Shown piece after piece: positions 12,579 through 23,734 of a DNA stretch of 64,000 bases. The position numbers and the translations under genes are program-made. The notes under the pieces were generated by a model. It worked only from the letters and a program-made list of their open reading frames with translations, was not told where the DNA came from and ran no database searches. The stretch comes from Paraphysoderma sedebokerense (lineage: Eukaryota > Blastocladiomycota > Physodermatomycetes > Physodermatales > Physodermataceae). The stretch is taken from the NCBI GenBank assembly GCA_025602915.1, contig JAHLJZ010000030.1:186001-250000 (forward strand). The letters are read 5' to 3'. The stretch's first letter is position 1. Each line of letters opens with the position of its first letter.

Positions 12579-13004
12579 ATGTCGTCTTCTACGCCCAGGA
12601 GAACTATATTCTTTATCGCTGATGGTGCCGCAAAGTGTTCCGCTCAGGTAAAATACTAAAACATTCCTACTTCGCCCCCAACAACAATCTTCGTGGTATC
12701 AACAAAAGACAGAACAAAATCCAAATATTGTCTTATGAAATGTGTATATAACTAATTTGTTCTCAAAAAAGGCAGCCACTTACGGTCAATGTATCGTCTC
12801 AAAGTTAAATGAAGTGAACAAAGACGTTTGCGCAAAAGAGTTCATGGACTTCAAGAATTGTGTACAGAAAGTGGTATGATATCTATAACAATCTCAATTT
12901 CACATTCTGCCTGCCCTAGTTGGTGATATTATTATTGTGAAGGTTCTGATCGTACTGGTTCTTGTTTTGTTTTTGACAACGTACAGGTGAAGAAGAAATG
13001 GTGA
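12579..13004 (+). CDS. Twin CX9C protein, NDUFAF8-like complex I assembly factor
   Basis: A tiny three-exon gene (12579-12647, 12772-12873, 12987-13004) for 62 residues. It carries a twin CX9C motif: CSAQAATYGQC and CAKEFMDFKNC, each with nine residues between cysteines, as in CHCH proteins imported into the mitochondrial intermembrane space by Mia40. The blocks CSAQAATYGQC and CAKEF closely resemble human NDUFAF8 (CGAEAAAYGRC and CAREF), which with NDUFAF5 helps build respiratory complex I. The length also fits. The start is the only ATG before the motif in frame and lies about 240 bp from the divergent gene at 12335. Other small CX9C proteins are possible alternatives. Confidence 0.75.
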
Positions 13005-13358
13005 TGAGTGTCTATAATCATCGATCAAAAAGTTCACATTTACCACTCAGTCTGGATCTGATCTGACAGATTAGAGTGTGCTAGTAGATGCATCCTCTAT
13101 GTCACCTTCTCTCGCCGCTTTCTATTCAGCCGATTATTGACATTGGGTCCCATGAAGGACAAGACCATTTGTAGATTTCAGTTTCCATCTTGCAACCCCA
13201 CATATAAAAGGCAAAAACTTTTAATAATATTACCTCAATCAGTATTATCTAAATAATAGCAATGTAATATTTACAGTATTCAATGAAATGTACAAGTTTT
13301 GGTATTACATCAATTATTCTACTCCTTCAAAGCAGATTACATTTGTCTTCCGTCTTCA
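13005..13358. other. Convergent intergenic region
   Basis: 3' flanks of the CX9C gene and the Trf4-like gene; AT-rich. No gene or element seen. Confidence 0.5.
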
Positions 13359-15725
13359 TTAAACATCGCTAGAATTAGAAAGATAGTTGTACCCCAAATC
13401 ATCATCGTACTCGTCTTTCTTTGAGGCTTCCTTATTCCCACTCTTCTGCGTCCAATACTGCGTCCGTTGTTTTTTCTGTGAAGTTTTATCGTTCCAGTTA
13501 AAATTTGTATCAAATCCGTCGTCGCTGGAAGATTCCATCACAAAGACCTCTGGCGATTTTTCTTTCTGCCGTATCGAAGTGCCAGATCCATTAGAATTCA
13601 AAGATATATTGGTGTAACTATAATCGTCGTCACTACTTGATCCGATTTCATAGGTTTCTTTTTCCATCACCGTGTTCTTATTGACATTTTGACCGTTGTT
13701 GTCGCCATGTCGAGTGTTATTGTCATTTTCAGTTTTTCGTTTTTTCGAACGCTTTCGCTTTTTTGAGCTTTGGGAAGAATCAGAGTTCTTTGACTTTTCC
13801 GATGATACGCTACTCCTCTTGCTATTAAGTTCGCCACCCAACACTGGTGGTATCACCAACTCGTCCTTTAATTCTTCACCATTATCTATTTTTTCCGCTT
13901 CCTTTAAAAGTGTATCGAATAATTCTAATTGTGATTGACGCTTCTCCATCAACTCTTCGTTTAAGCGAAGAATATAGCCCAATATCGTTTTCGGTCGTTT
14001 AGGAGGGATATCTGATTCAAATTCTGACCGTTTGCGTTTATGAGATGTTGTTGATGATTCTGGTTGTGGTGAGGAAGACAAGGAAGGGATTATTTGACGT
14101 TGCCAATAATTAATGGTTTGTGTAAGGGTATCAAATGCGTGAGCAAAAGCTGAACGAATAAGGTTTGAACCGAAGGCACCTCGGCTCAGGTCGTTTGCTG
14201 ACAGTGAGTTGATGTAGGAGGTCAATGCCTGAGAGTTAGCAGTACAGAACAGAAGAACTCACATTTATCTAACGGATCTTGCACGGATAAATAATGTCTT
14301 CGGTTTTCACCTTGTAAGAAACCGCAGTCTGTCTATAAAACATTTCCGAACCCACTTTTAGCAAACTATCCGCATAATGCAATGTGAACACCCTAAAGAC
14401 ACTCACCTTATTCTTATATCCGTCCCAACATACAGTCACTTCTTCATAATTTAGGTTCTTTCCAAACAGTTCAAAAAACTCAATCAATAAGACTCCCAGA
14501 TTCTTCGACGGATCCATCATTCTCATTTGCAACATCGGGTGCATATTCAAAAAGTTTAACATCATTGTCACCAGGGTATAACTCCCAATACCTCCAGAAA
14601 ACACTTCATTCAATTCACGCTGATGTAGAAAATGTTTGAGTACCATCACAAGTGGACGTAGTGCCGGAAAATCGGCAACGTATTTCTTTACTACTGCGGC
14701 AGTCTTGACCCCGCTGGTGAGATTGAAAGATATATCAATCGGGTATCCTATTGCTCTGTTTACGCATTTTAAAATCGGGACCTAAGTCATGAAGTGAAGG
14801 ATGTGGTTAAAGATCGCATGTCAAGTATAAGTTCGACAATGTAATGATATACCCTTGCTCGATCTATCACATCTATTTTGTCGTACTCGTCGGTTTTCCG
14901 CAGAGCGCCAGCAAGTTTATGAAGATTAGGAACCGTGAGATGCCGACGCTGATCGGGAGTGAATATAACCAGATCTATATCGCTATTATTTGTTGGGTAT
15001 TGGAACGCTTTAATATATGCAATTGAAATGAGTATGAGAAATCAGCATAAAAATGAGCTTACCTATGCGGTAAGTATAACCTAGTTTCAAACGATCCAAA
15101 TACTTGAACTTCAGCACCTTGCCACAGAGAGTCAACGACATCCCGAATTCTTCCCATAACCAATGTCCTTAGTTCGTGCTCGCCTTCGGCTGGTTCTACA
15201 TACTTGACAAAATCTAATATCTCTTTATGTAGCCTAGAGAACGGGTGATGTTTAAACTCGGCCCGCCTTCTGAATAGAAATGAAATACAGCACATACATT
15301 TCGGGTAGCAATGCAGGATAAGTCTTCCATTTAGACCATTTCGGCACTTTTACCTGTTCCCATTCATGTTCTAGCGGATCATGACCACGTCTAAAGTCTG
15401 CAATCAACTTTTCCCTCTTAAGCCGCTTTAACCCTTCTTCACCCTGATAAACCGGCGGATACTCTTCATCTGAATCTGAAATGTCCATATCAATCTCTCC
15501 TTCATCAGCTTCCCGCATTTCACTCTCGTCCCGAAATTTCCTAGGTTTCTCTGTATCATTGTCGATTGACTCAGAGGCGAATAATTCTTCCGCATCCTGA
15601 TCGTTCGTTGCTACTTCGTAATCGTCCGGAAAAAAGGGCAGAAAATCGTCTCCAGCGTCAACAGAGGCATTCATAGCAGCCAGGGCCTGTTGTCCTGACT
15701 TTGAATTCGACCTTTTCGGCGGCAT
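13359..15725 (-). CDS. Non-canonical poly(A) polymerase, Trf4/Cid14/PAPD5 family
   Basis: Nuclear nucleotidyltransferase that adds short A-tails to RNAs for exosome decay (TRAMP complex). Start at 15725 (MPPKRSNSKSGQQAL) leads into an acidic N-terminal region. The exon joined through an AT|A phase gives RRAEFKHHPFSRLHKEILDF. The catalytic core is visible as VFGSFETRLYLPH spliced to SDIDLVIF, which supplies the two metal-binding Asp residues. Next come TPDQRRHLTVPNLHKLAGAL, IDISFN (third Asp) and FPALRPLVMVLKHFLHQREL. The PAP-associated domain includes GVLLIEFFELFGKNLNYEEV. The last exon (13359-14225) is Ser/Lys-rich and low complexity, with a KKRKRSKKRK nuclear-localisation-like run. The order matches Trf4/PAPD5; no RNA-binding zinc knuckles are seen, as those reside in Air1/2. 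Confidence 0.93.
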
Positions 15726-16223
15726 TTGGGCAGGCTATATCGTAGCGTTTTGTAGTTGTCGATAATTTTTCATCAAATTCGGATTTTTCGCCTGTCGTAA
15801 GTTTGGTTCACTGGTACAACGTGGTTCACAGTTTTGGTTCACAAGCCAATTATATCCACTCTTGGTTATGGCTACATTATGATTTTAAGAAATTTTAAAT
15901 ACTATTATAACTTTTGTTGAATTATAATATTCTAATGTAATAATTTTCTTGCAAAAAAGAGACAATTATTTTTACATTACACTGTACATATACCTTTGAG
16001 TTGCAATTTCAATGAGGGCCTAAGCTTGCTTTTAATTTGAGAATATGAGAATAATGAATATTGAATTGACTTGGTTGGCTCAAGCCCGATCATGATTTTG
16101 TTTTATATATAATATTAACGAAAGCGATCTCCAAAACCCAATGCCCGGTCCGGGCGATAAACAAAAATCAAGAAGGCCGCGCAGAATTTCCATTCATCCT
16201 TTTTACCAATCCTCTTACCGGCA
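15726..16223. other. Divergent promoter region, Trf4-like and Trm10
   Basis: About 500 bp of AT-rich DNA between two divergent starts. It probably holds both promoters. No clear TATA box or other element is assigned. Confidence 0.5.
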
Positions 16224-17741
16224 ATGGCTTCCGAATCTACCACAACAACACCGCCGGAAGCACCGGATCAAATTCAAGACGCACAACCGTTAGAAGAGCA
16301 ACCTAAATTAAGTAAAAATCAGCTCAAGAAATTACGAAAGCAAGCAGAATGGGAAAAGAAGCGGGAAGAACGAAAAGAAACCAGAAAGTTGAAAAAGAAG
16401 CAAGATAAGGAGCGTAAAAAGGAATTAAAAGCTCAAGGTAATTAAATTCATGATCTTTTGATGTGGGTGTGGATATTTACATTTTGCATTTTGTACCATT
16501 TAACAGGTCTTCTGGAGGATTCGCCGAAGACACCAAAAGTGCCACCGGTAAAGCAAAAGCATAGCGGTGTCAATGTAGCGATAGACTGCGCATTTGATGA
16601 ATTTATGACTGATAAAGTCCGGTAAAGCAAAAGCATAGCGGTGTCAATGTAGCGATAGACTGCGCATTTGATGAATTTATGACTGATAAAGTAGGTCATG
16701 TTAATCACCACATATTTTAGTTGCCTCCTCCGATTTTAACTTTTCGCTGATTTTTAGGAATTGAAATCACTGGCGAAGCAAATTGCATATTGTTATAGTG
16801 TCAATCGACGATCTGCTGTGAAAGCCGATATTCATGTTACCGACATCGGATCAAAACTAGAAGCTGCAATGCAACATTCACAGCCAGGTTATAAAGATTG
16901 GAAGGTACATTTACGTTATTTATCTGTTCGTTTTATTCGGTGCATGTCTGAATCGAATTGAACCCGTGAAATGATGATATCCAGTTTCAACTTTGCCATG
17001 AGTTGTCCCTTTGTACGGTGACAACGATGCTGATATCCTATCGGAAACAGCTAATCTTCTCTCTGATCACGGCGTTCAAGCATTGATTTTTTTGTAATGT
17101 AATGCTTTTGTATTCATTAACACAGTTTATTCTGAATTCTTCAACCGTTACAACAGAAATCACAAATCAACCTTACATCCGATACACTCATCACCGTTTT
17201 CCCGGATACTTCAAAAATTACCTACCTCACAGCCGACAGTGATAACACCCTCACAAAACTCGAACCCGGCCGTACCTACATTTTGGGCGGTATCGTTGAT
17301 AAAAACCGTCACAAAAATATTTGTCTCAAAAAGGCGAAAGAAATGGGTATTCATCACGCCAAACTACCGATTTCGGAATTCGTAAGTCTGGCTAGTAGAA
17401 AAGTGTTGACTGTGAATCATTGTTTTGAGATTATGTTGAAGTATTTGGTGAATGAGGACTGGGAAAAAGCATTTTTGGAAGTCATTCCCAAACGAAAGGG
17501 AATTGAAAGTAAATCTAATGATGCGGACTCTGAGAATGGAAATGGTGAAGCGGAGGAAGGTATTGATAAGGAAGACAACGAAGCCGTAGATGAAGAAGAA
17601 GCTAGAAAGGATTTGGACGAAATAGAATCTGGAAATGAAAATGAGAAAGTCAAGGGAGAAAGTGGGGAGACTCAAGCCGAAGAGGTAGCAGAAGGCGAAC
17701 CCCCGAAAAAACGGTTAAAAACAGATCAACAGGGAAACTAA
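16224..17741 (+). CDS. TRM10: tRNA (guanine-9-N1)-methyltransferase, Trm10 family
   Basis: SPOUT-fold enzyme that methylates N1 of G9 in tRNA with S-adenosylmethionine. Exon 1 (16224-16437) is a highly charged Lys/Arg/Glu region including LSKNQLKKLRKQAEWEKKRE. Exon 2 holds VNVAIDCAFDEFMTDK. Exon 3 (16758-16904) gives ELKSLAKQIAYCYSVNRRSA. Exon 4 (17157-17741) gives ITYLTADSDNTLTKLEPGRT, then YILGGIVDKNRHKN with the conserved catalytic-site Asp, and AKEMGIHHAKLPISEF. An acidic tail of about 90 residues ends in a basic PPKKRLK. Exon 2 contains a 74-bp tandem duplication; read straight through, it breaks the frame. Removing 80 or 86 nt as an intron keeps the frame (about 349 or 347 residues). 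If the duplication is real and unspliced, the gene is damaged. Confidence 0.9.
16545..16692 (+). repeat. TRM10: 74-bp perfect tandem duplication inside Trm10 exon 2
   Basis: Positions 16545-16618 and 16619-16692 are the same 74-bp sequence, starting CCGGTAAAGCAAAAGC and ending GACTGATAAAGT. By eye no mismatch is found. The period is not a multiple of three. The first copy contains GTAAAG, a possible donor; the junction contains CTGAT followed by two AAG acceptors (16627 and 16633). It may therefore be a newly formed intron, a recent damaging duplication or an assembly error. Confidence 0.9.
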
Positions 17742-17863
17742 TAATACTAGGCGTTTAAAGTTCCGATACGGAAACTTGATTTATTTATATTTACAAGAGC
17801 AATCTGCATCTCTCCCCTCCTGAATACTTTTGGTAACCCTCGTAATTTCTCCCTTCGGAAAAC

Positions 17864-19803
17864 TCACACCGCATACGGAACCCCGAGATACTGAAAACTT
17901 TTAAAGCCCTTTCCGCAACAACCTTCTTCATCCGGAAAGTTTCCTTCAAATCCCGGCGGAAGCAACAATTCATCCAAAATCATCATATTTCCATTCCTTG
18001 CAGGCACATCATGAATCGCCGCCACCACATCGTTCACAATCACAAAAACTTTTTCTTCCACTTTTGGTTCCTTTTCTTTACCATCTTTGTCGTCATCTTT
18101 ATGTTTCTTTGTACCCCCTATTTCTTTCTTCTTCACTTCAACACGGACTTTCAAGTCCCCACCAAAAGTTAACGTTGGGATCGTGATTTCTTCACCTTCA
18201 AAGATTTCATCACTGTAGAGTAATTGCGGACTAATATGATACAACATTAAATCTTTCAAAAGATTCAAATTTAATGGAGAAAATAAGTGGCCTAATTTTT
18301 TGCCCCCAAGGGATTGGAATGCTGTGTTCGACGGGAGAAACAATGTCGTAGCGTTGCGATCAATGAGATCCTACATCCAGAATTATCGTATACGCAGAGT
18401 TAGTCATCCAAAAACACTTTACTTCGAAGGAGTTTAGTTTATGTACCTTCCATAATCCGGTAGTCAACAACGCCTGCATAGCAATGGAAAAACGACGGGG
18501 TAACAACGTAACGATACTATCAAATTTTGGCGGCGGAATGAGTCCCATATTGATTTGATGAATGACACCTTTTCGTATCGTACAAGGGTCAATCAAACGA
18601 AAAATCAAATGAAGGAATTGAAGAAAGGTAACGTACCGTTCTTAGTTTTGATAGACTTTTCGATTCGAGAATGAAAATTCAATTTAACGAGTTCTTCGTA
18701 CTTGAATTTCGGTTTCTTCGGTTTCTTGTGTTTCTTATGCTTTTTATGCTTCTTGTGTTTCTTTTTTTTCTTCTTCTTCTTATCAACGTCGACCGTCTCG
18801 TGTTCTTGTTTGTCATTTTCAGTGTCAATTTCAGTTTCGAATACAGGTTGAATTTTGTATTCGTGTTCTTCAGGTACGAGTTCCAAGTCGGTTTCGTGGC
18901 CTTCCTCCTTAATACGTCTTCGGATCCAATGTTTAATGACATTGATTTTTTGGGGTCTGTTATCGAGTTCCGGGAGGGCGAGAGCGGTATCGACTAATTC
19001 AAAGGTTTTACGGAAATGGTAGCCACCGTTAGGGAGAACGTGGTATTGAATTAGCTAAATTTAAAGGAACCAGAGAAAAAAAACCGCGTTAATTGCATAC
19101 TCAATAATTTTTCTAATGGCATGTTAATTCATACCTCGTCAATATCCTCTGTTTTCCATTCTTTTTTAAACTTCCAAATTTCATCAAACGCTTCATCATT
19201 TGGTACCAATAACGTCAACATTGAATTTTCGTTATCCAAATCGTTTTTCAAGTTTCCGTTACCAGATCGTACCACCAATTTAGCGAATTTACGAAACTCC
19301 GGAGTATCCGTTAACACCTCCAAAATCGTTTTCGAAGATTGATCATCCACACCATTCCCATTTTTATCATCGTCATCATGATCATGATGTTTATGATTTT
19401 TATGGTCATGGTGTTTATGATTTTTATCATTTTTCTTTTTCTTGTGAAAAGGAACACTAAGTAATGGATCTTCCAACACGTGAAATCCCAACCGATCAAT
19501 CAAATCAAATTGGTCACTCCAATCGTCCCAACTCAATTTACTACCTCCCTCCTCTCCGTCTCCATTTTGACCATACAAATCACCACATCCAGTATCCTCA
19601 CCCCCGTTAGGATTCATCATTCCTGTTCCGGTTTTGATATAGGGAACGTTCTCGTAGATGGTACGAAATACGAGGATACCGCAAAACGCGAGGCTAAGGA
19701 CGAGTAAAAAAATAGAGGTACGTTGGAGTGAAGTGGTGTAGTGGTAGGGAGGAAGGTTTTCTTCTTGCATTTTTTTACGGTTTTGTTTTTGTGTTTGAAT
19801 CAT
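17864..19803 (-). CDS. Membrane-anchored protein with two fasciclin (FAS1) domains
   Basis: Cell-surface or wall adhesion-type protein. Start at 19803 gives a short basic cytoplasmic head and one hydrophobic segment (TSIFLLVLSLAFCGILVF, about residues 28-46), so a type II anchor is likely. A low-complexity stretch rich in His, Asp and Lys follows (about 19380-19450). FAS1 domain 1 runs from KTILEVLTDTPEFRKFAKLV through LTLLVPNDEAFDEI and LIQYHVLPNGGYHF to GVIHQINMGLIPPP. FAS1 domain 2 includes TLFLPSNTAFQSLGGKKLGH and LMLYHISPQLL and ends near LDELLLPPGF. Inside domain 1 sits a run of lysines broken by KHKKH repeats (about 18700-18790). The YH motifs typical of FAS1 are kept in both domains. 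It is a tandem paralogue of the gene at 20528-21980. Confidence 0.85.
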
Positions 19804-20527
19804 TTTGGCGTAATTTGAATAAGACGAATTGGTATATGAGTTGGAACCCTTGAGGGATCAAAATAAAGGATATTGATGATTCAAGAGCACTATTGGGTGT
19901 TTTTAAGAGTTCAAAAATGAAAGTAAAAGTGAAGGCCTTAATGATCGATACCAGAAGGAAAGAAAGAAAAAGGAAATTTTGTTGCGCAGAATACTTAACG
20001 CGAAATTGATGTAGCCATTTGTTCGACCAAGTGACGTCACTTATGCCTTGGATTGAAATATCTGAGACAGATGATAAATTGTACGATTCGTAAATTTTGG
20101 CAATGCCATTCCAACAGACAGAGAGAACAGGGTTATCGATCGATGCTTATGTGTCGGTCAAAAGTGGCCACACATTTGAGTGCAATGGAATTTTTGGATA
20201 CAATGGGATGATACGATGGCTAGGAACGAATAATATTTTAACCAAAAAGAATAACAGCTTTACTAATGTTATAGCTTTAAATACTCTTGTTCACAGGGTA
20301 AAATTCATGCAGGTTTATGTTCATTGATCTTCCACGAAGAATACAAGACAAAAATTATGTACAACGAACTGACTACTAAAGTACACATATTTCACATTTT
20401 CAATGTTTCTGAACATCAAGGAAGACAAAAACATGAATTATAAAATTGTTTACATGATACAAGTAAAAATTACAAAAAAAAAACAGACTTAAAAGACTTG
20501 GCCGCCAAGATGTAGAATCGGTCAAGT
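19804..20527. other. Intergenic region between the two fasciclin genes
   Basis: About 720 bp between the 3' end of one fasciclin gene and the start of the other. It contains the CRE-like palindrome at 20029. A 76-codon plus-strand frame (20097-20327) has no recognisable content and is not called. Confidence 0.5.
20029..20042. promoter_or_regulatory. CRE-type palindrome (TGACGTCA)
   Basis: A perfect 14-bp palindrome, AAGTGACGTCACTT, lies 226 bp upstream of the fasciclin start at 19803. TGACGTCA is the classic site for ATF/CREB-type bZIP factors, which in fungi often respond to stress or cAMP. Function here is inferred. Confidence 0.5.
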
Positions 20528-21980
20528 TCAAGGTTTGGGTTTGTGATGGTCACAAGGGCACAAGAGTTTTTCGACAACGTGCATGTTACCTAATTTTATC
20601 AAATTGAACATCAGCCAATCTTGAGTTATTCTTAACATAGGTTTGGAGTAAAGGAGCAACATACCATTCTTGGAGATCGCGTCCAAAAACGCGACATCAT
20701 GACCATTCACTTTCATCATGATTCTCTCATTTTTGTGGCCTTCAGATCCTTTGTGGCCGCCATGTTCCCAATAACCTTCCACGCTTAATGTATACCCGGG
20801 TAACATAGACTCTAACTCCATCTTTTGAGTTTTAGTGAGTTCAAACGAGTAGAGTAGTTCCGGAGAAATGTGGTACAAGAGGACTTCGCGGAGTTGGTCA
20901 CGACGATTGGGATCAAAGAGGTGCATGAGACGCTCATGACCTAGAGATTGCCAGGCTTGATTGTTGGGAGCAAAGAAAGTGAGGGAAGTACCGCTGGCGA
21001 GTTTCTGATTAGAGGAAAAATTGACAATCGTAGTGTTCATGAATGAACGTTGAAGTTCAAGAATTGCAACGTTGAATGTAAAATATACTTACTTCGTGTA
21101 AACCTGTAAGGTGCAACGCTGATACAGTAATTGAGAATTCTGTGGGTACAACTGAAACCATAGAAAACATATTTGGAGGCGGAACGAGCACCGCATCGAT
21201 GACATGAATAATGCCTATTAACAAAGTCGGTAAAATAGAACAAAAGTGAATCAATTCAATTTGCTTCTTTTTACCCATGTCCAATAAAAAATGAACAATC
21301 AACAAACCGTTTGCAGCTTCAACATTTGGCTCTTCGATCTTGCAATACATGTTGAGAATGACGATACGATCTAACATGAATACGCGAATCTGTTGATGTC
21401 TGTTGTCGATTTCTTTCTCCTTGTACGCGGTTTGGAGCAAACGGCCATGGAAGAAATCTTCCTTTTTTTGGATCTGTTGAGGAAGGATATGATACAGAAG
21501 GACCTATAGAAATGATTTAAATGCGGCAAAAGAGAGAAATGAGGCGGCGAATAGTTTTAGAAAGAGTTTGGGTTAAAAAAATTCTTTGATGTGACTACAG
21601 ACCCCTTCCATTTCCTCCTCTGTCAAATGGTGACCGGGGTATTGGGACTTCATGGAAGCAAAAGCGGCATTTGTGGGGGCGAATACAGTCATGACTTGGT
21701 TTTCGTCGTCGAGACCGTCGCGGAGGTTGGAGAATTTTTCGACATGGCGCATCAATGTCTTGAAGCGGTGATCGCGCTCGAGGTACTCAAGAATTGTCTT
21801 GTTGCTTTTCGTAGCGGGGGTGCGATGGGGTTTGTTGATACTGAGTTGAAGATTCAAAGGGTGTTGCACCGAAGGGATTGATTCCGGGAAGACGGCGGCC
21901 CCGTTGACGGAGAAGACAGCGATGAGCGCGGAAAGTGCAAGGATGGCCGAGAGGAGTGAAAGATTTCGCAGCGACAGCAT
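20528..21980 (-). CDS. Secreted protein with two fasciclin (FAS1) domains
   Basis: Paralogue of the neighbouring fasciclin gene, but secreted rather than anchored. I chose the start at 21980 because it gives the signal peptide MLSLRNLSLLSAILALSALI followed by a small-residue cleavage region; an upstream in-frame ATG at 22082 would add a non-signal leader. FAS1 domain 1: NKTILEYLERDHRFKTLMRH, MTVFAPTNAAFASMKSQYPG, VLLYHILPQQI and GIIHVIDAVLVPPP. FAS1 domain 2: LTFFAPNNQAWQSLGHERLM, VLLYHISPELL and NMHVVEKLLC. It ends CPCDHHKPKP with TGA at 20528-20530 and has no GPI-anchor signal. Splice phases join across about five exons. Same strand and head-to-tail order suggest origin by tandem duplication. 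Confidence 0.85.
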
Positions 21981-22527
21981 CTTTTCGGTTGAGGAGAATA
22001 CTCGGAGGGGGTTTGAGAATGAAGTCGAAAATACAAAAAAAAAAAATGATGGTGAAAAGAATTTGGCGGTGGGATGGTACAAATTTCCAATTCAAATGCG
22101 CAAACGAATCGATGACATCACTCGCAGTCGAAGAGAGTTCGTGCGCCGGGAAGGAGAGACCGACAAGACGAGACGGTTGTAGTGCATAACATCAATAAAA
22201 TAAAAAATAGAGGGATCGACAATCGATGGCTGCGATTGTGACTTCATAACCGCTTGAATGCGACAGGGCAGTTTGCCAGATATGTTTATCATTCAGAATG
22301 TTCTGGTCTCTACAACTGCAATATTGGATGGAGTCAAGGGGGACTAATCATGTTAATAAACGGTGCAAGGAGGCAGAAGATGTCTGGCTAATAATAATTA
22401 AATCATGTCAGGGAAATTGCTGCGTTGATATCAGGGTCAAATTACTTTCATCGTCGGCGATCGTTCTGCCGTTTCAGGCCGCGTTTTCCCTACTTGCTGA
22501 AAAACAATTCCGATTGATAAATAAGAT
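21981..22527. other. Divergent intergenic region
   Basis: Upstream DNA of the fasciclin gene (minus) and of the first copy of the secreted family (plus). It contains a run of A/T near 22030. No promoter element is assigned. Confidence 0.4.
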
Positions 22528-23734
22528 GGTATTCCTCGAGCAAAAACTATTAGGAGCAAGAGTTTTTCCTCCTTTCCTCCATTATAGAATACATCATGGC
22601 AATGTCGACTGTGTCGCATTGTGCTTTCTAGCCTCGTTGCTTGTCCATCATGCAACTTCCGAGCCTTCTCTGTTCGGCTGCATAAAAGGAGCATTCTGTA
22701 AGTGACATCTATAATTCATGATAATGCTATACATATTTTGTCAAACTGATCTGAAAAATGTTATTATCTTTATATTAGGTTCAGGTCCGAAAGAACTTAC
22801 TCCGCAGCAAAAGATGGAGCAAGAATTTCATAGTTATCCGGAACGCTTCGAAACGGTAGGATTGTAAGTAATTTTTATGTCAAGAAGAACTATAATGGAA
22901 ATGATTGGCTGATGCGGTCTAATTTTCACATATAGTATACCGTCATCAATAAGGAATAATGCAGCAGCTATGACAGCTTGAAGATGGAATATTTCCCTAG
23001 ATACCCATTACCCGTAGGTCCCGGTAGATATTTAGTAGGAGAACCTTCTACTGCTTACAAAATAGCTCAAAGTAACATTTTTTAAAGCTTTAAATATCAA
23101 GCAAATATATAATATTTTATTGTCTTTATTGATTATTTCAATTTTACCGCTTTGAATGATTTCTGAACAGGATATGTCGTTACAAGAAGGCTTGCAATCT
23201 GCTCGGTTCACGTTAGGAATGACATTTTGAATGAATATTGGCGAATGATCTATGTTCCTAAATCCATAAAAGTATACAGCTACGACGATAGAGCATATGA
23301 ATATTTTCCTTTAGTGAGGTCTCCAGATAATTTGGACGTATATCTGAAAACCCTAGAAAACAGTAATAAGAACAATAAAGGAGTTTTAGTAACCCACTGG
23401 AACTATATATGACCGAATGTCCGCTGATAAAGGGTAATTTACATATTAAATTGATTTATTACTCATGACTAAGCGGCTTGTTGGATTGATTTGCAAACTA
23501 ATATTTAGATTCAACTACCTTATGAAAGTTCCGAAATATCTGATGAAACATTCTGTTGTTGAATGTCACAGAGTCTTCGAAACTAGACCTAAGGACATTG
23601 ATCTCAAATGGGAGGAATGGCTTCGCGGTGAATGGAAATTGTCGAATTATCTGAACCCAATGGATATTTTAATTGAATATAGGGACGGTAGGAAGAAGGT
23701 GTTGAGTAACAGACCTGACGAGAGAACGACATAG
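22528..23734 (+). pseudogene. Decayed copy 1 of the secreted multi-exon family
   Basis: This stretch keeps recognisable parts of the family seen whole at 34177-35319: a hydrophobic leader ending near FGCIKGAFC, a short second exon, the G-P-G-R-Y block, an RMIYVPK block near 23260 and a last exon with WKLSNYLNPMDILIEY. It appears broken, with roughly two or more breaks, and its start is unclear. Flanking DNA resembles that of copy 2 rather than the cluster at 34-43 kb. As with other copies, any toxin-like or ADP-ribosyltransferase-like role is only a guess from the G-x-G-x-Y block. Confidence 0.6.

Noticed and set aside
18671-18997. Antisense hydrophobic ORF (Phe/Leu-rich)
   Set aside because: It is the reverse strand of the Lys/His-rich run of the fasciclin gene, so its hydrophobicity is an artefact.
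20097-20327. 76-codon ORF between the fasciclin genes
   Set aside because: No recognisable content, no splice partners; AT-rich intergenic DNA.
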